From contig NZ_QGTQ01000023.1 in NCBI RefSeq assembly GCF_003182255.1, positions 39,994-103,993 of the forward strand: a stretch of 64,000 bases of DNA, given 5' to 3'. Positions 1 through 8,895 of this stretch are shown in pieces. Numbering within the stretch: the first letter of the stretch is position 1; each line of letters opens with the position of its first letter. The notes beneath the pieces were generated by a model. It worked only from the letters and a program-made list of their open reading frames with translations. It had not been told where the DNA came from and did not search any database. Position numbers and translations under genes: made by a program. This DNA is from Paenibacillus cellulosilyticus. Its GTDB lineage: Bacteria > Bacillota > Bacilli > Paenibacillales > Paenibacillaceae.

Positions 1-2
1 TC

Positions 3-1280
3 CTCGGAATCGGATCTTGGATGTCGGCCATAAGCCGGCTCCTAGAGCCTGTGGTTAAAGCACTAATTTCGACTTCGGCGGCAGTCTCGGTCCGAAATAT
101 TAGATCCGAGCGCAGGCAAAGTGTGGTTACAGTGGCGGTACTTGCCATGGCACCGCTGCTTTTCTTCTCGATCAGTGTTTTTTTAGGTTCCTTGCAGAGC
201 GGCATTACAGACAATCTGAAGAAGTCGTTCATTACCGATTGGCGAATTACGCATGCGCTAGGTCCTGGATCAGATATGCGGAAGGAGATAGGAGGGAAAG
301 TCGAGAATCTCCAGGCTGCCGATAAAGTCATTCCCGTCTCTTATGTAGAGATCGCCCGACTCAAGGATTTTGATTTCACGCATGCCGATTCGGCTTGGAG
401 CAGTGCAGGCAGAAAAGAGGATCCATTATATTCACTACCGCAGAGAGAACTGTTCAGCTATAAGTTGGTTAACTTGCAAGATCTGGTTGACTTGGGCAAG
501 CTGCCTGCCGCGGCAGGCGATATGTCCAGCCAGATCTATATCAGCAAGACTTACGCGGAGCGATTGGGAATTCAAGCCGGTGAGCGACTTACCGTTACAC
601 GGAACAACCGCAGCACCGTCCTAACCGTGGCGGCAGTCGTTGATCAGCTCCCACTCATTCCGGACGATTCTCCTAATTTCGTGCTAGGGGATTGGAAGCA
701 GACAGTTCTAATTCAGCCGAATGATGACCAGAAGGGATTAACTCTGGAATCCTTGATGGTCCACGCAAAGCCTGGACAAAGCGCTGCACTGGGTGAACAG
801 TTAAAAGCGCAGTTTTCGGCTAATTCTTTTCTACGGGTATCAGATCTGAATTCGGAGTTAAAAGACTTGAAGCGCAGCATGTTGCAGCGGATCGTGCTTT
901 TGTATGCGGTCACTGCAGTCGTGTGGGTGATCGGGCTACTAGGCGGCATGACTACACTGAGTGCGAATCTGCTCGCGAAGAAAAGAGAGTATGCGATACT
1001 GCGGGCTATTTCCATAACTCCGCGGCAGCTTACGCTGATTGTGCTTACTCAGTGTATTCTGTTTTGTGTAATTTCTTTTACGTTTGGAGCCGGCGGAGGT
1101 CTTATGCTGTCCTATTCGTTCACATCAGCGTTGGACGCGAATTATACTGTGAATCTGACTGAAATTTTATGGATGGTACTGGGGGCGGCGGTATGCTTCT
1201 CCATAACGCTTCTTCAGCCGTGGTTGTTCTCCCGTGGGCTCGGTAAGGAATCCGTTACGCGTGCACTGGTTAATGAATGA
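3..1280 (+). CDS. FtsX-type ABC transporter permease, C-terminal part (5' end outside window)
   Basis: The frame is open from the first bases of the window and a hydrophobic, glycine-rich tail of a preceding domain is visible before the first ATG at position 21, so this is the 3' part of a longer gene. It shows a membrane segment (around residues 40-60 of the visible part), a large extracellular MacB-type domain of about 220 residues, then three membrane helices typical of the FtsX domain (starting near IVLLYAVTAVVW, LTLIVLTQCILF and ILWMVLGAAVCF). Such proteins couple an ABC ATPase to export of lipoproteins, peptides or antibiotics, or to cell-envelope signalling. The partner ATPase must lie upstream of the window. 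Substrate cannot be predicted. A hairpin terminator follows directly, ending the transcript. Confidence 0.85.
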   Translation, partial: LGIGSWMSAISRLLEPVVKALISTSAAVSVRNIRSERRQSVVTVAVLAMAPLLFFSISVFLGSLQSGITDNLKKSFITDWRITHALGPGSDMRKEIGGKVENLQAADKVIPVSYVEIARLKDFDFTHADSAWSSAGRKEDPLYSLPQRELFSYKLVNLQDLVDLGKLPAAAGDMSSQIYISKTYAERLGIQAGERLTVTRNNRSTVLTVAAVVDQLPLIPDDSPNFVLGDWKQTVLIQPNDDQKGLTLESLMVHAKPGQSAALGEQLKAQFSANSFLRVSDLNSELKDLKRSMLQRIVLLYAVTAVVWVIGLLGGMTTLSANLLAKKREYAILRAISITPRQLTLIVLTQCILFCVISFTFGAGGGLMLSYSFTSALDANYTVNLTEILWMVLGAAVCFSITLLQPWLFSRGLGKESVTRALVNE

Positions 1281-1287
1281 CGTAATA

Positions 1288-1336
1288 AGAGGCTGTCCTA
1301 AAAGTCATTACTATTGGCTTTGGGACAGCCTTTTCC
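1288..1336 (+). terminator. Intrinsic terminator after the FtsX-type gene
   Basis: Inverted arms GGCTGTCCTA (1291-1300) and TGGGACAGCC (1321-1330) are followed by TTTT. It lies 10 bases after the permease stop. The same arm core recurs in the hairpin at 4510-4560. Confidence 0.8.
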
Positions 1337-1403
1337 TTACTATTTGAGTCACAATATGAACTTCCAGAACCTACTAAAGTGAATAGCCAACAATCTAGCA
1401 ATC

Positions 1404-1412
1404 TGTTACAAT
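1404..1412 (+). promoter_or_regulatory. Extended -10 promoter element before the foldase lipoprotein
   Basis: TG-T-TACAAT fits an extended sigma-A -10 element (TGnTATAAT). No good -35 hexamer is seen at 17 bases upstream. Transcription would start about 25 bases before the ribosome binding site GAAAGGGG. Confidence 0.4.
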
Positions 1413-1445
1413 ACAAGAAGTTGGAATTTTGAAAGGGGATTCATA

Positions 1446-2570
1446 ATGGCACAGACAACACGTCTATCCGCATGGCGTCGCGGATTTTTGCTAATGGTGG
1501 CTCTAATTCTTATCGTATCCGTACTGGCGGCTTGCGGTAAGAAGAAGGAAGAGGATACTGTTATCGCAACTTATAAAGGCGGACAAGTAACAGAGTCCGA
1601 GTTTAACAAGTACGTAGCATTCTATTCGATGTTCGACCAGACGTTTGCGATGTACGTCACGATCCCAGAGGCTAAAGAGCACTATCTGAAAGAATACATC
1701 GGCTACAAGGTGTTGTTCGACAAGGCCAGCCAAGAGGATAAAGATGCAGCAAGCGCTAACCTCGATGCATTCGTCAAGCAGTACGAGGATGCGCTTGTCG
1801 ACAACGAATCGTTGAAGAAGTCGACGGAAGAAGCGGGACTGAAGTCAGACGACGTTCGCCAATTCTACCAACAGATCGTTACAATCCGCAAGTACTGGGA
1901 GCGCAACGTAACGGAAGACGAGATGAAGGCAGAGTTTGAGAAGAACAAGACGGGCTATAACAAAGTTACGGTTCGTCACATTCTGATCGCAACGATGGAT
2001 CTGTCGACAGGCGCAGAGAAGCGTAAGGATGAAGAAGCGCTGAAGATTGCGAAAGAAGTGAAGCAGAAGCTCGACGATGGTGGTGACTGGAAAGCACTCG
2101 CTGCCGAGTATTCTGAAGATACAGGGTCGAAGGACAATGGTGGCCTGTATGAGAACGAAAGCCCGAACAGCTGGGTGGAAGCGTTCAAGCAGGCAGCAAT
2201 TACGCAGCCAATTGGTGTGATTGGTGATCCAGTGAAGACTGACTATGGCTACCATGTCATTAAAGTAGAGAGCCGCGAGGATAAGAAATATGAGGAACTC
2301 GCAGACGATACGAAGACGGACGTTCAGACGGCTGCCATTACGACGAAGATGGAAGCATTCATGAGCAATGAAGTTGATGGACTGATTGAGTCGATTAACC
2401 TGCCGAAGGATGAAACGGCAACGGACAGCTCGGCAACGTCGGGCAGCGACACGAGCAGTGGCGCTGCGACAGGCGATGACACAAAAGCGACTGACGACGG
2501 TACGAAAGCTAGCGAGGATACGAAAGCTGCAACAGATACGAAAGACGCTAGCACGGAAACGAGTAAATAA
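1446..2570 (+). CDS. PrsA/SurA-like peptidyl-prolyl isomerase lipoprotein
   Basis: Extracytoplasmic foldase predicted to help secreted proteins fold at the membrane-wall interface. The first 29 residues are a lipoprotein signal peptide ending in lipobox LAAC, so Cys30 would carry the lipid anchor. A SurA-type N-terminal helical region is followed by a parvulin rotamase domain (about residues 174-275, from VRHILIA to the YGYHVIKV strand). The last ~60 residues are a low-complexity Ser/Thr/Asp/Lys tail with repeated DTK-like motifs, probably wall-spanning or disordered. The start is fixed by GAAAGGGG 8 bases before ATG. It has its own promoter and terminator. In paenibacilli a related gene commonly sits between mfd and spoVT; here spoVT is 23 kb away, suggesting that foreign material now separates them. 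A second PrsA-like gene lies at 52281. Confidence 0.88.
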   Translation: MAQTTRLSAWRRGFLLMVALILIVSVLAACGKKKEEDTVIATYKGGQVTESEFNKYVAFYSMFDQTFAMYVTIPEAKEHYLKEYIGYKVLFDKASQEDKDAASANLDAFVKQYEDALVDNESLKKSTEEAGLKSDDVRQFYQQIVTIRKYWERNVTEDEMKAEFEKNKTGYNKVTVRHILIATMDLSTGAEKRKDEEALKIAKEVKQKLDDGGDWKALAAEYSEDTGSKDNGGLYENESPNSWVEAFKQAAITQPIGVIGDPVKTDYGYHVIKVESREDKKYEELADDTKTDVQTAAITTKMEAFMSNEVDGLIESINLPKDETATDSSATSGSDTSSGAATGDDTKATDDGTKASEDTKAATDTKDASTETSK

Positions 2571-2582
2571 ATATTGAATGAA

Positions 2583-2625
2583 GAAGACCCTGGCAATCGC
2601 GGAAGCGAACGTCGGGGTCTTTTTG
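2583..2625 (+). terminator. Intrinsic terminator after the foldase gene
   Basis: Arms AAGACCC (2584-2590) and GGGGTCTT (2614-2621) with a T-rich tail. It lies between convergent genes and could serve both. Confidence 0.75.
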
Positions 2626-2658
2626 TTGTGCGATATGCGTTTGATCGTTGCAATGATA

Positions 2659-3459
2659 CTACAATCCGTCGCGGAAAGCCTTCGGTGATACACCGGTAAG
2701 ATTCTGGAATGTCCGTGTAAAGTGATTCACGCTTGAGAAGCCGAGCGTATCGCTGATCTGCTGCACCGTGGCCTTCGAATCGCGGAGCAGTGCTTTAGCC
2801 CGATTAATACGGACGGCGAGAATATAGTTGTAGGGTGAGTAGCCCGTTGCTTTCTTGAACGATCGAATAAAATGGTACTTGCTCTGATTGGCTACCGCCA
2901 TTAAGTCTTCCAAAGTAATAGGATCAGCATATCGGTCGTGAATGTACGTAATCGCCCGCTGAATACTAATGTTGTCCAGCACGGTAACCGATAGCCCCGG
3001 GTCGTCTCTCGATAGCCGCGACAACAGCTCGAATACCTCTGACTGGATGCCAGCGAGCGACGTAGCATCGTCATCGTTCATTTGCTGCATCGCCCAACGA
3101 TTCATATGCTTCAGGAAGCTTTCGGGCATTATAATCTGTTTCTCGTTCAGGGTAAGATCCGGCCCGATCTCAATGCCCTCGCTGGAGCACCAGGTGCTGA
3201 ACTCTTCACGACTCCACGAGACGATAATTGACTTGCTTGGCTCTCTTAGCTCATGCCAATGTGTCGTTTCGGGATTTTTCAAGGTCGAGATACCACGTTC
3301 CAACGTATAAGAGCGGCCGTTGAACCACGATACAACGGATCCTTTGAGTGGGATAAGCAATTGGTAGAGGTCTTTATGCTCGTGCGGGTCGTCGAGCGAT
3401 TGATCAGAAACATCGATAACAAGCTCTGCATGCGGCAGTTTCATTTGAAAGATGAGCAC
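2659..3459 (-). CDS. AraC-family transcriptional regulator
   Basis: A 266-residue regulator: an N-terminal cupin-like sensor domain (motif PHEHKDLYQLLIPL, then a HWHE segment) and a C-terminal pair of helix-turn-helix motifs (from IQRAITYIHDRYADPITLEDL through SVNHFTRTFQNLTGVSPKAFR, the standard AraC signature). Such proteins usually sense a small molecule and activate a nearby gene. The GTG at 3459 is preferred because AAAGGGG lies 8 bases upstream; a longer in-frame TTG start at 3498 would fall within a possible -10 sequence. It is divergent from a methyltransferase gene across about 225 bases, making that gene a candidate target. The ligand is unknown. Confidence 0.87.
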   Translation of the reverse strand: MLIFQMKLPHAELVIDVSDQSLDDPHEHKDLYQLLIPLKGSVVSWFNGRSYTLERGISTLKNPETTHWHELREPSKSIIVSWSREEFSTWCSSEGIEIGPDLTLNEKQIIMPESFLKHMNRWAMQQMNDDDATSLAGIQSEVFELLSRLSRDDPGLSVTVLDNISIQRAITYIHDRYADPITLEDLMAVANQSKYHFIRSFKKATGYSPYNYILAVRINRAKALLRDSKATVQQISDTLGFSSVNHFTRTFQNLTGVSPKAFRDGL

Positions 3460-3686
3460 AGACGAGACCCCTTTGAGAGTTGCGTTGATATAATACAATT
3501 TTACCTAATTATTATGGTTAATGTAAGTACAAGTGGGTTTGGAGTTTTATTAATATCCCTCTGTTCAAAATTGTGCAAGGATACAAAGTTGCTGTCCATA
3601 TCAGCAATTATTGCTCTGTGTCAGATTAAACAGGGTGTCTATAATCGATGATATAAGCACAGTACGCAAGCGAAAGGGGAATGGGA

Positions 3687-4499
3687 ATGAGAATGGATTC
3701 GGTATCGAAGCAGAGGGCCCATATGCCGCATGGCACATGCTCTATCATAAATAGAAGGACGCTCGTTTCCTCGAACAAAAGACTTTCAGAGCTTGTGCGG
3801 ACAGGTATGGCTGTATTGGATGTCGGTTGTGGAGGTGGTGCGATTACGATCGGAATTGCTGAGGCAGTTGGTCCGGAAGGCAGAGTTATTGGCCTGGATG
3901 TTAATGCGACATTAATAGAGGAGGCGATCAAGAACTCTCGCGATTATCAGAACCTTTCGTTTGAAGTCGGTGATATCTATCATCTACCGTACGAGAACCA
4001 ATTCGATATCGTGGTGGCTTCGCGCGTACTACAATGGCTCGAACATCCGGAGGGTGCACTCCGCAGTCTGTTAAAAGCAGTTAAGCCGGGCGGGAAGCTA
4101 TTGGTGCTCGACTACAATCACGAGAGACTGGTGTGGGAACCTGCGCCACCGACCTCAATGTGCTATTTCTATAATCAATTCCTTGCTTGGCGCAAGGACG
4201 CGGGCATGAATAATCGGATCGCAGACGAACTGACAGACATGATGGAGCGCAATGGATTACTGGACATTCGTTCATTAGATCAGTCGGAGATATCGGTGAG
4301 GACAGACGACGATTTCGTCAAGTCTGCTGGTATTTGGGCGGATGTGGCGGCCAGTCGAGGACACCAGATGGTTGCTGACGGCTGGGTGACGAAGGAGGAG
4401 CGGGCGGTTGGAGAACTTGAGTACCGTCAGTGGGTAAATGACGTTGCGGAGCGGCATGTGATGTACCTGCTTGCCGTTGAAGGAGTTAAACCTGTATGA
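3687..4499 (+). CDS. SAM-dependent class I methyltransferase
   Basis: About 270 residues with a Rossmann-fold methyltransferase core. Motif I is VLDVGCGGGAITIGIAE, followed by an acidic strand end (VIGLDV), a motif IV region (FDIVVASRVLQWLEHPE) and LKPGG-like VKPGGKLLVLDY. It resembles UbiE/Methyltransf_11 enzymes that methylate small molecules. GAAAGGGG at 3672-3679 is well spaced for the second of three clustered ATGs (3687) and too close to the first (3681). A TATAAT at 3640-3645 may be its -10. Its divergence from the AraC gene suggests control by that regulator. The substrate cannot be read from sequence. Confidence 0.83.
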   Translation: MRMDSVSKQRAHMPHGTCSIINRRTLVSSNKRLSELVRTGMAVLDVGCGGGAITIGIAEAVGPEGRVIGLDVNATLIEEAIKNSRDYQNLSFEVGDIYHLPYENQFDIVVASRVLQWLEHPEGALRSLLKAVKPGGKLLVLDYNHERLVWEPAPPTSMCYFYNQFLAWRKDAGMNNRIADELTDMMERNGLLDIRSLDQSEISVRTDDDFVKSAGIWADVAASRGHQMVADGWVTKEERAVGELEYRQWVNDVAERHVMYLLAVEGVKPV

Positions 4500-4509
4500 T
4501 GTCGAACAA

Positions 4510-4560
4510 TAGAGGCTGTCCCTCTTACTCGTCAATGACGATTACAAGGGACAGCCTCTA
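4510..4560. terminator. Bidirectional terminator hairpin between convergent genes
   Basis: Perfect 14-bp arms (4510-4523 and 4547-4560, core AGAGGCTGTCCCT) separated by 23 bases, between the convergent methyltransferase and GGDEF genes. T-rich stretches are weak on both sides. The core is shared with the terminator at 1288-1336. Confidence 0.65.
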
Positions 4561-4585
4561 AATGTCGATATCGAGTAAGTCGTGT

Positions 4586-6064
4586 TTAGTGAAACTGAAT
4601 GTTGTTCTTCCCTTTTCGTTTCGCCTTGTACATCGCAATATCAGCGCTTGCAATCAACTGGTCAAGCGTATCGCCGTCCTTCGGGTAGACGGCTACGCCG
4701 ACGCTGAGCTGAATCCGCAGCAATTCTCCTCGAATATGAATTCCTCGTTCGAATCGCTCTTGCAGCCTTGCTGCATTCGCCCTCAGAGACAGATCATTCG
4801 CCTCAGGCATGAGCATGACGAACTCATCTCCTCCAAATCGAGATACGACGTTCGGTGACGGCATGAGCTTCTGAAGCTCGTAGGCTACCTGCCGGACCAC
4901 ATCATCACCGAAGGCATGGCCGTGCGTATCATTCAACTGCTTGAAATTGTCGACATCGATAAACCAGACTGCGAATGGCTGACTCCCTGCTGCATCGGAC
5001 TTGTTCTGCTGAAAATGCTTCTCGATGAGATGCATCATACGACGTCGATCTGGGAGTCCTGTTAACGGATCTGAAAACGCATACAATTGGAGCGATTTCA
5101 ACATGCGGTTAAAGGAGGCGCCGAGACGTCCCCATTCATCACGAGTTGAGGCGGGCATAGCGAACGTGAGATCTCCATCCGCCATTCGTCCGAATGCTTC
5201 ACGATACGTCCGAATCGGTCGTATGAAGCGGGCAGCTAACCATGCAGCTGCAAACAAGCCGATCAGCAGGGCAAGCACACTAATGAAGGCGATTGACCGA
5301 ACTGCGGATATCGCTGCTGGATAGGTGCGTACAGGTGGCAGCTCAGCTGCAATCCGCCAGTCCGTTGTCTTGTTCTTGATGAGTTGAAGCGATGCGGGGT
5401 TGCCTTGCCCGGCACCTGCAGCTAGCGTCGAGTCTGCGAACACCGTACTGCTCGAGTCGGCCAGCATGAATCGTATACCGAGGGAAGCTGCTTCTTCGTT
5501 CAACCGATCGGCAATTGGCTCCATCGTTAGGCCGATAAGAAGATAGCCGGTACGGCTGGGCAGCAGTGCCTCAATCGCTGCTTCTAATTGACCATTCTCT
5601 CCAAGCGCTGGTGGATGCACGATAGGATGGTGGATCGAATCGTTGTTGGATGTAGTGGACGGAGGTGTAATGTCAGGTTTGGGCTGCGATGGCCGCGAGA
5701 TCACAAGATCAGGTCTATGGTCAGAACGGACAACGATATAACGGTATTGTTCGTGTGCTTCAAGGAAATGTTCCATAAGCTTACGAGGCTCGGATTGATC
5801 CGAGGTGAAGCTGCTGCCTTCTTCAGCGAAAAGCTGGGACAGCCAGAGCGCATCTGCTTCGGCGGTGTTAATTGAATCAGTAAGCTGATAATCAATCGCC
5901 GCGAGGCTTTGTTCGATCCTTGCATGGACGGACTGCTCAGCCTGATTGTCGATAAGCCTGTAGGTGAGCAAGCTGATTAAGGAGGTTGGAATGAGTATGC
6001 TGACGGTAATCGCGACTGCGAATCGGTACCGCAAGCCTAGTCTCGGCATCCGGAGATGCATCAT
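4586..6064 (-). CDS. Membrane-bound GGDEF diguanylate cyclase with HAMP domain
   Basis: Predicted to make cyclic di-GMP in response to an extracellular cue. The 492-residue protein has an N-terminal membrane helix (about residues 12-35), an extracytoplasmic sensor region of ~230 residues without a recognised fold, a second helix (about 268-292), a HAMP linker and a C-terminal GGDEF domain. The catalytic loop reads GGDEF at residues 411-415, preceded by the expected substrate-binding FIDVDNFKQLND, so the enzyme looks active. The usual inhibitory site RxxD five residues before the loop is absent (PSPN instead), which suggests no product inhibition at that site. A GGGTG-type ribosome binding site precedes ATG. 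It is a lone gene with no EAL partner nearby. Confidence 0.9.
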   Translation of the reverse strand: MMHLRMPRLGLRYRFAVAITVSILIPTSLISLLTYRLIDNQAEQSVHARIEQSLAAIDYQLTDSINTAEADALWLSQLFAEEGSSFTSDQSEPRKLMEHFLEAHEQYRYIVVRSDHRPDLVISRPSQPKPDITPPSTTSNNDSIHHPIVHPPALGENGQLEAAIEALLPSRTGYLLIGLTMEPIADRLNEEAASLGIRFMLADSSSTVFADSTLAAGAGQGNPASLQLIKNKTTDWRIAAELPPVRTYPAAISAVRSIAFISVLALLIGLFAAAWLAARFIRPIRTYREAFGRMADGDLTFAMPASTRDEWGRLGASFNRMLKSLQLYAFSDPLTGLPDRRRMMHLIEKHFQQNKSDAAGSQPFAVWFIDVDNFKQLNDTHGHAFGDDVVRQVAYELQKLMPSPNVVSRFGGDEFVMLMPEANDLSLRANAARLQERFERGIHIRGELLRIQLSVGVAVYPKDGDTLDQLIASADIAMYKAKRKGKNNIQFH

Positions 6065-6394
6065 AAGTCACACCCTGATAATGGTAGTATTTAACTAGCA
6101 ATAATCACCAATATACTACCATGTTTAAGCGCGATGTCCAGTATGCCAACCAAATTTTTAGAATAAATATAGAGATATTCGAACTTTCTATTAACAATTT
6201 CCATAAATGTAAGGCTGGAATAGACACCCCTCTATCATTTAGCAATAAATCCTGGCTCAATCAGTCCGAGAACGACTCGTAAACGCATACACAAAAACCG
6301 AATAAACACGTTGAAAGTACTAGTTATGAAAAATGACATAGTTCGAGCGTTTAGGAACAAGTTTCTCGAATATCAGTATAACTTGATACATATA
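6065..6394. other. AT-rich intergenic region upstream of the urt control region
   Basis: Divergent non-coding region between the GGDEF gene and urtA. It is clearly more AT-rich than the flanking genes. I see no convincing ORF or RNA here. The GGDEF promoter should lie at its left end, but no clear hexamer pair was found. Confidence 0.5.
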
Positions 6395-6411
6395 TGTTAT
6401 ATTACCTAACA
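6395..6411. promoter_or_regulatory. GlnR/TnrA box, distal, upstream of urtA
   Basis: TGTTATATTACCTAACA is an exact match to the GlnR/TnrA consensus TGTNAN7TNACA. Its centre is about 113 bases before the predicted urt transcription start and 74 bases from the second box, about seven helical turns, so two bound dimers would lie on the same face of the DNA. Confidence 0.8.
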
Positions 6412-6468
6412 CAAAAGACCAAAACGGCTTAAATATTTTTAAGATTATCCTCCCATTCAAATTATTGA

Positions 6469-6485
6469 TGTAAACTATATTGACA
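6469..6485. promoter_or_regulatory. GlnR/TnrA box overlapping the urtA -35 element
   Basis: TGTAAACTATATTGACA matches TGTNAN7TNACA exactly, and its last six bases, with the preceding T, form the -35 region TTGACA. A protein bound here would block RNA polymerase, as expected of GlnR under nitrogen excess. Confidence 0.78.
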
Positions 6486-6509
6486 CGAAACTTTGCCCGC
6501 CCCTATAAT
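6480..6509 (+). promoter_or_regulatory. Sigma-A promoter of the urtABCDE operon
   Basis: TTGACA (6480-6485) and TATAAT (6504-6509) are both perfect hexamers, 18 bases apart. The expected start is near 6516, giving a leader of about 65 bases to the urtA start codon. Confidence 0.85.
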
Positions 6510-6580
6510 GGGAATCACGAATGATGGAACGAAATGTAAACCTATTGTTCGGAAACAGATCGTAAATGGGGAGTGGAAGT

Positions 6581-7837
6581 ATGAAGAAAAAGAAAATGAG
6601 CATTCATCGCACAGCACTGCTAATGCTAGTCTTGGCTATTGGTCTTGCAGCCTGTGGCACAAGCAAGGATGAGCCAGCGTCCACCACGGAGGGTGGCACT
6701 ACGGCAGCGAGTGGTGACACGATTAAGGTCGGTATTCTTCACTCCCTCAGCGGCACGATGTCGATCAGTGAGGTATCGGTGAAAGACGCCGAGATGATGG
6801 CAATCGAAGAAATCAATGCGAAGGGCGGCGTCCTTGGCAAGCAGATCGAGCCGGTCATCGAGGATGGTGCGTCGGATTGGCCGACATTCGCGGAGAAGGC
6901 GCGCAAGCTGTTGTCCGAAGATAAGGTTGCAACGGTATTTGGGGGATGGACGTCGGCGAGCCGGAAGGCGATGCTGCCGGTGTTCGAAGAGCTGAACGGA
7001 CTACTCTGGTATCCGGTTCAGTACGAAGGACTGGAGTCATCGCCGAACATTTTCTACACAGGGGCTACGACGAACCAACAAATCGTTCCAGCTGTTACGT
7101 GGCTGCTTGAGAATCGCGGCAAGAAATTCTACCTGCTGGGTTCAGACTACGTATTCCCTCGCACCGCGAACAAAATCATTAAAGAGCAGCTGAAGGCAGA
7201 GGGTGGCGAACTGGTAGGCGAAGAGTACACGCCGCTCGGTCACACGGACTACAGCACAATTATTACGAAAATCAAAGAAGCGAAGCCGGACGTTGTCTTC
7301 AATACACTCAACGGCGATAGCAACGTAGCCTTCTTCAAGCAGTTGAAGGACGCAGGCATTACCTCGAAAGATCTGACGACGTTGTCTGTATCGGTAGCAG
7401 AAGAGGAAATCCGCGGTATCGGCGCAGACGTACTGACGGGTCACTTGGCAGCTTGGAACTACTACGAGACGACAGATACGCCTCAGAACAAAACATTCGT
7501 TGAGAACTACAAGAAGAAGTACGGCAATGACCGCGTAACGGCCGACCCAATCGAAGCAGGCTACGATGCCGTTTACCTGTGGGCAGCAGCTGTTGAGAAA
7601 GCAGGCGCCACGGATGTTGTGAAGGTGAAGGAAGCAGCGAAGGGACTCGAGTGGGATGCGCCAGAAGGTAAGGTTAAAATTGACGGCGAAACGCAGCACT
7701 TGTACAAAACGGTTCGCATCGGCGAGGTGCAATCTGGCGGTATGTTCAAGGAGCTGTGGAACTCCGGCGATCCAGTTAAGCCAGATCCATACTTGAAGGG
7801 CTACACTTGGGCAGCTACGCTTAGCGCGGGCAACTAA
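6581..7837 (+). CDS. urtA: Urea ABC transporter, substrate-binding lipoprotein UrtA
   Basis: Solute-binding component of the high-affinity urea importer. The mature part is a type I periplasmic-binding fold of the branched-chain amino acid/amide family (starts [45 protein letters not shown] region typical of UrtA). A lipoprotein signal ends in LAAC with Cys25 as the anchor. GGGGAG at 6568-6573 sits seven bases before the ATG at 6581 and decides the start over an in-frame ATG at 6566. It is the first gene of a five-gene operon under two GlnR boxes and is followed by a terminator-like hairpin, so it is probably made in excess over the membrane parts. Short-chain amides are a possible second substrate class. 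Confidence 0.93.
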   Translation: MKKKKMSIHRTALLMLVLAIGLAACGTSKDEPASTTEGGTTAASGDTIKVGILHSLSGTMSISEVSVKDAEMMAIEEINAKGGVLGKQIEPVIEDGASDWPTFAEKARKLLSEDKVATVFGGWTSASRKAMLPVFEELNGLLWYPVQYEGLESSPNIFYTGATTNQQIVPAVTWLLENRGKKFYLLGSDYVFPRTANKIIKEQLKAEGGELVGEEYTPLGHTDYSTIITKIKEAKPDVVFNTLNGDSNVAFFKQLKDAGITSKDLTTLSVSVAEEEIRGIGADVLTGHLAAWNYYETTDTPQNKTFVENYKKKYGNDRVTADPIEAGYDAVYLWAAAVEKAGATDVVKVKEAAKGLEWDAPEGKVKIDGETQHLYKTVRIGEVQSGGMFKELWNSGDPVKPDPYLKGYTWAATLSAGN

Positions 7838-7906
7838 CAACTAAACAGCTAGCGCTGAACCAAGGGTGCTGAACATCAGCATCTCTTAGTAAACGGGAAG
7901 GGGAAT

Positions 7907-7945
7907 GGGAGTATTCGCTGCTGCAGTCTCGGATACTCCCTTTTT
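7907..7945 (+). terminator. Intercistronic terminator or attenuator between urtA and urtB
   Basis: Arms GGGAGTAT (7907-7914) and ATACTCCC (7933-7940) are followed by TTTTT. It sits inside the 144-base gap of an otherwise tightly packed operon. Partial read-through would yield more binding protein than permease. Confidence 0.75.
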
Positions 7946-7981
7946 CCTGGCTAACAATCGATTCGCCAATGGGGTGGACTT

Positions 7982-8887
7982 ATGGCAATTTACGTAACGC
8001 AGCTGTTCAACGGGCTCAGTGTCAGCTCAATTCTGCTGCTGATCGCACTCGGTCTCGCAATTACATTTGGTCTAATGAATGTTATCAATATGGCGCATGG
8101 CGAGCTTATTATGATCGGTGCATATGCAACGTATGTGACGCAAAATATGTTCAAAAGCGCGCTGCCTGCTTCGATGTTCGACTACTACTATATACTCGCG
8201 ATCCCGGTAAGCTTCGCAATCGCATTTCTGTTCGGATGGCTGCTTGAGCTATCGCTCATCCGACATTTGTACGGGCGGCCGCTCGATAGTCTGCTTGCGA
8301 CCTGGGGTGTCGGTCTGGCGCTGCAGCAGCTCGCGCGTTCCATCTTCGGTGCGCCGAACGTCGGCGTGACGAGTCCGTCCTGGCTGGACGGTGGACTCAC
8401 GATCATGGAAGGCGTCGTGCTGCCGTACAAACGGCTGTTTATTATCGGCCTTGTTATCGTCTGTTTGCTGGCGATGTACTTCTATATTTACCGAAGCCGC
8501 GCGGGTCGCAACATGCGTGCGGTTATGCAAAACCGTGATATGGCGGCTTGTCTCGGCATTTCGACCCGTAGAGTCGATGCTGTCACATTTGCAATTGGCT
8601 CGGGTATTGCAGGCATCGCAGGCTGCGCGCTGACGTTGATAGGTCCGATTGGACCTTCGCTAGGCACGTATTACATCGTCGATGCTTTCATGGTCGTCGT
8701 ATTGGGTGGTGTCGGCAAGCTGGTTGGTACGCTGTTCGGTGCGCTTGGTATCGGCATGACGAACACGTTGTTTGAATATTGGACGAATGCATCGCTAGGC
8801 AAAGTACTCGTATTCGTCTGTATTGTCGCTTTCCTGCAGTGGCGGCCTAAAGGGTTCGTCGCGATGCGTACACGTTCATTGGATTAG
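7982..8887 (+). CDS. urtB: Urea ABC transporter, permease UrtB
   Basis: One of the two membrane subunits of the urea importer, of the LivH-type family. The 301-residue hydrophobic protein has about eight membrane helices and typical motifs ([19 protein letters not shown] near the start and [21 protein letters not shown] near the end). It is the short form of UrtB, without the long N-terminal extension found in some bacteria. GGGGTGG lies 6 bases before the ATG. It works with UrtC as a heterodimer and receives urea from UrtA. Confidence 0.93.
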   Translation: MAIYVTQLFNGLSVSSILLLIALGLAITFGLMNVINMAHGELIMIGAYATYVTQNMFKSALPASMFDYYYILAIPVSFAIAFLFGWLLELSLIRHLYGRPLDSLLATWGVGLALQQLARSIFGAPNVGVTSPSWLDGGLTIMEGVVLPYKRLFIIGLVIVCLLAMYFYIYRSRAGRNMRAVMQNRDMAACLGISTRRVDAVTFAIGSGIAGIAGCALTLIGPIGPSLGTYYIVDAFMVVVLGGVGKLVGTLFGALGIGMTNTLFEYWTNASLGKVLVFVCIVAFLQWRPKGFVAMRTRSLD

Positions 8888-8895
8888 AGGTGACC

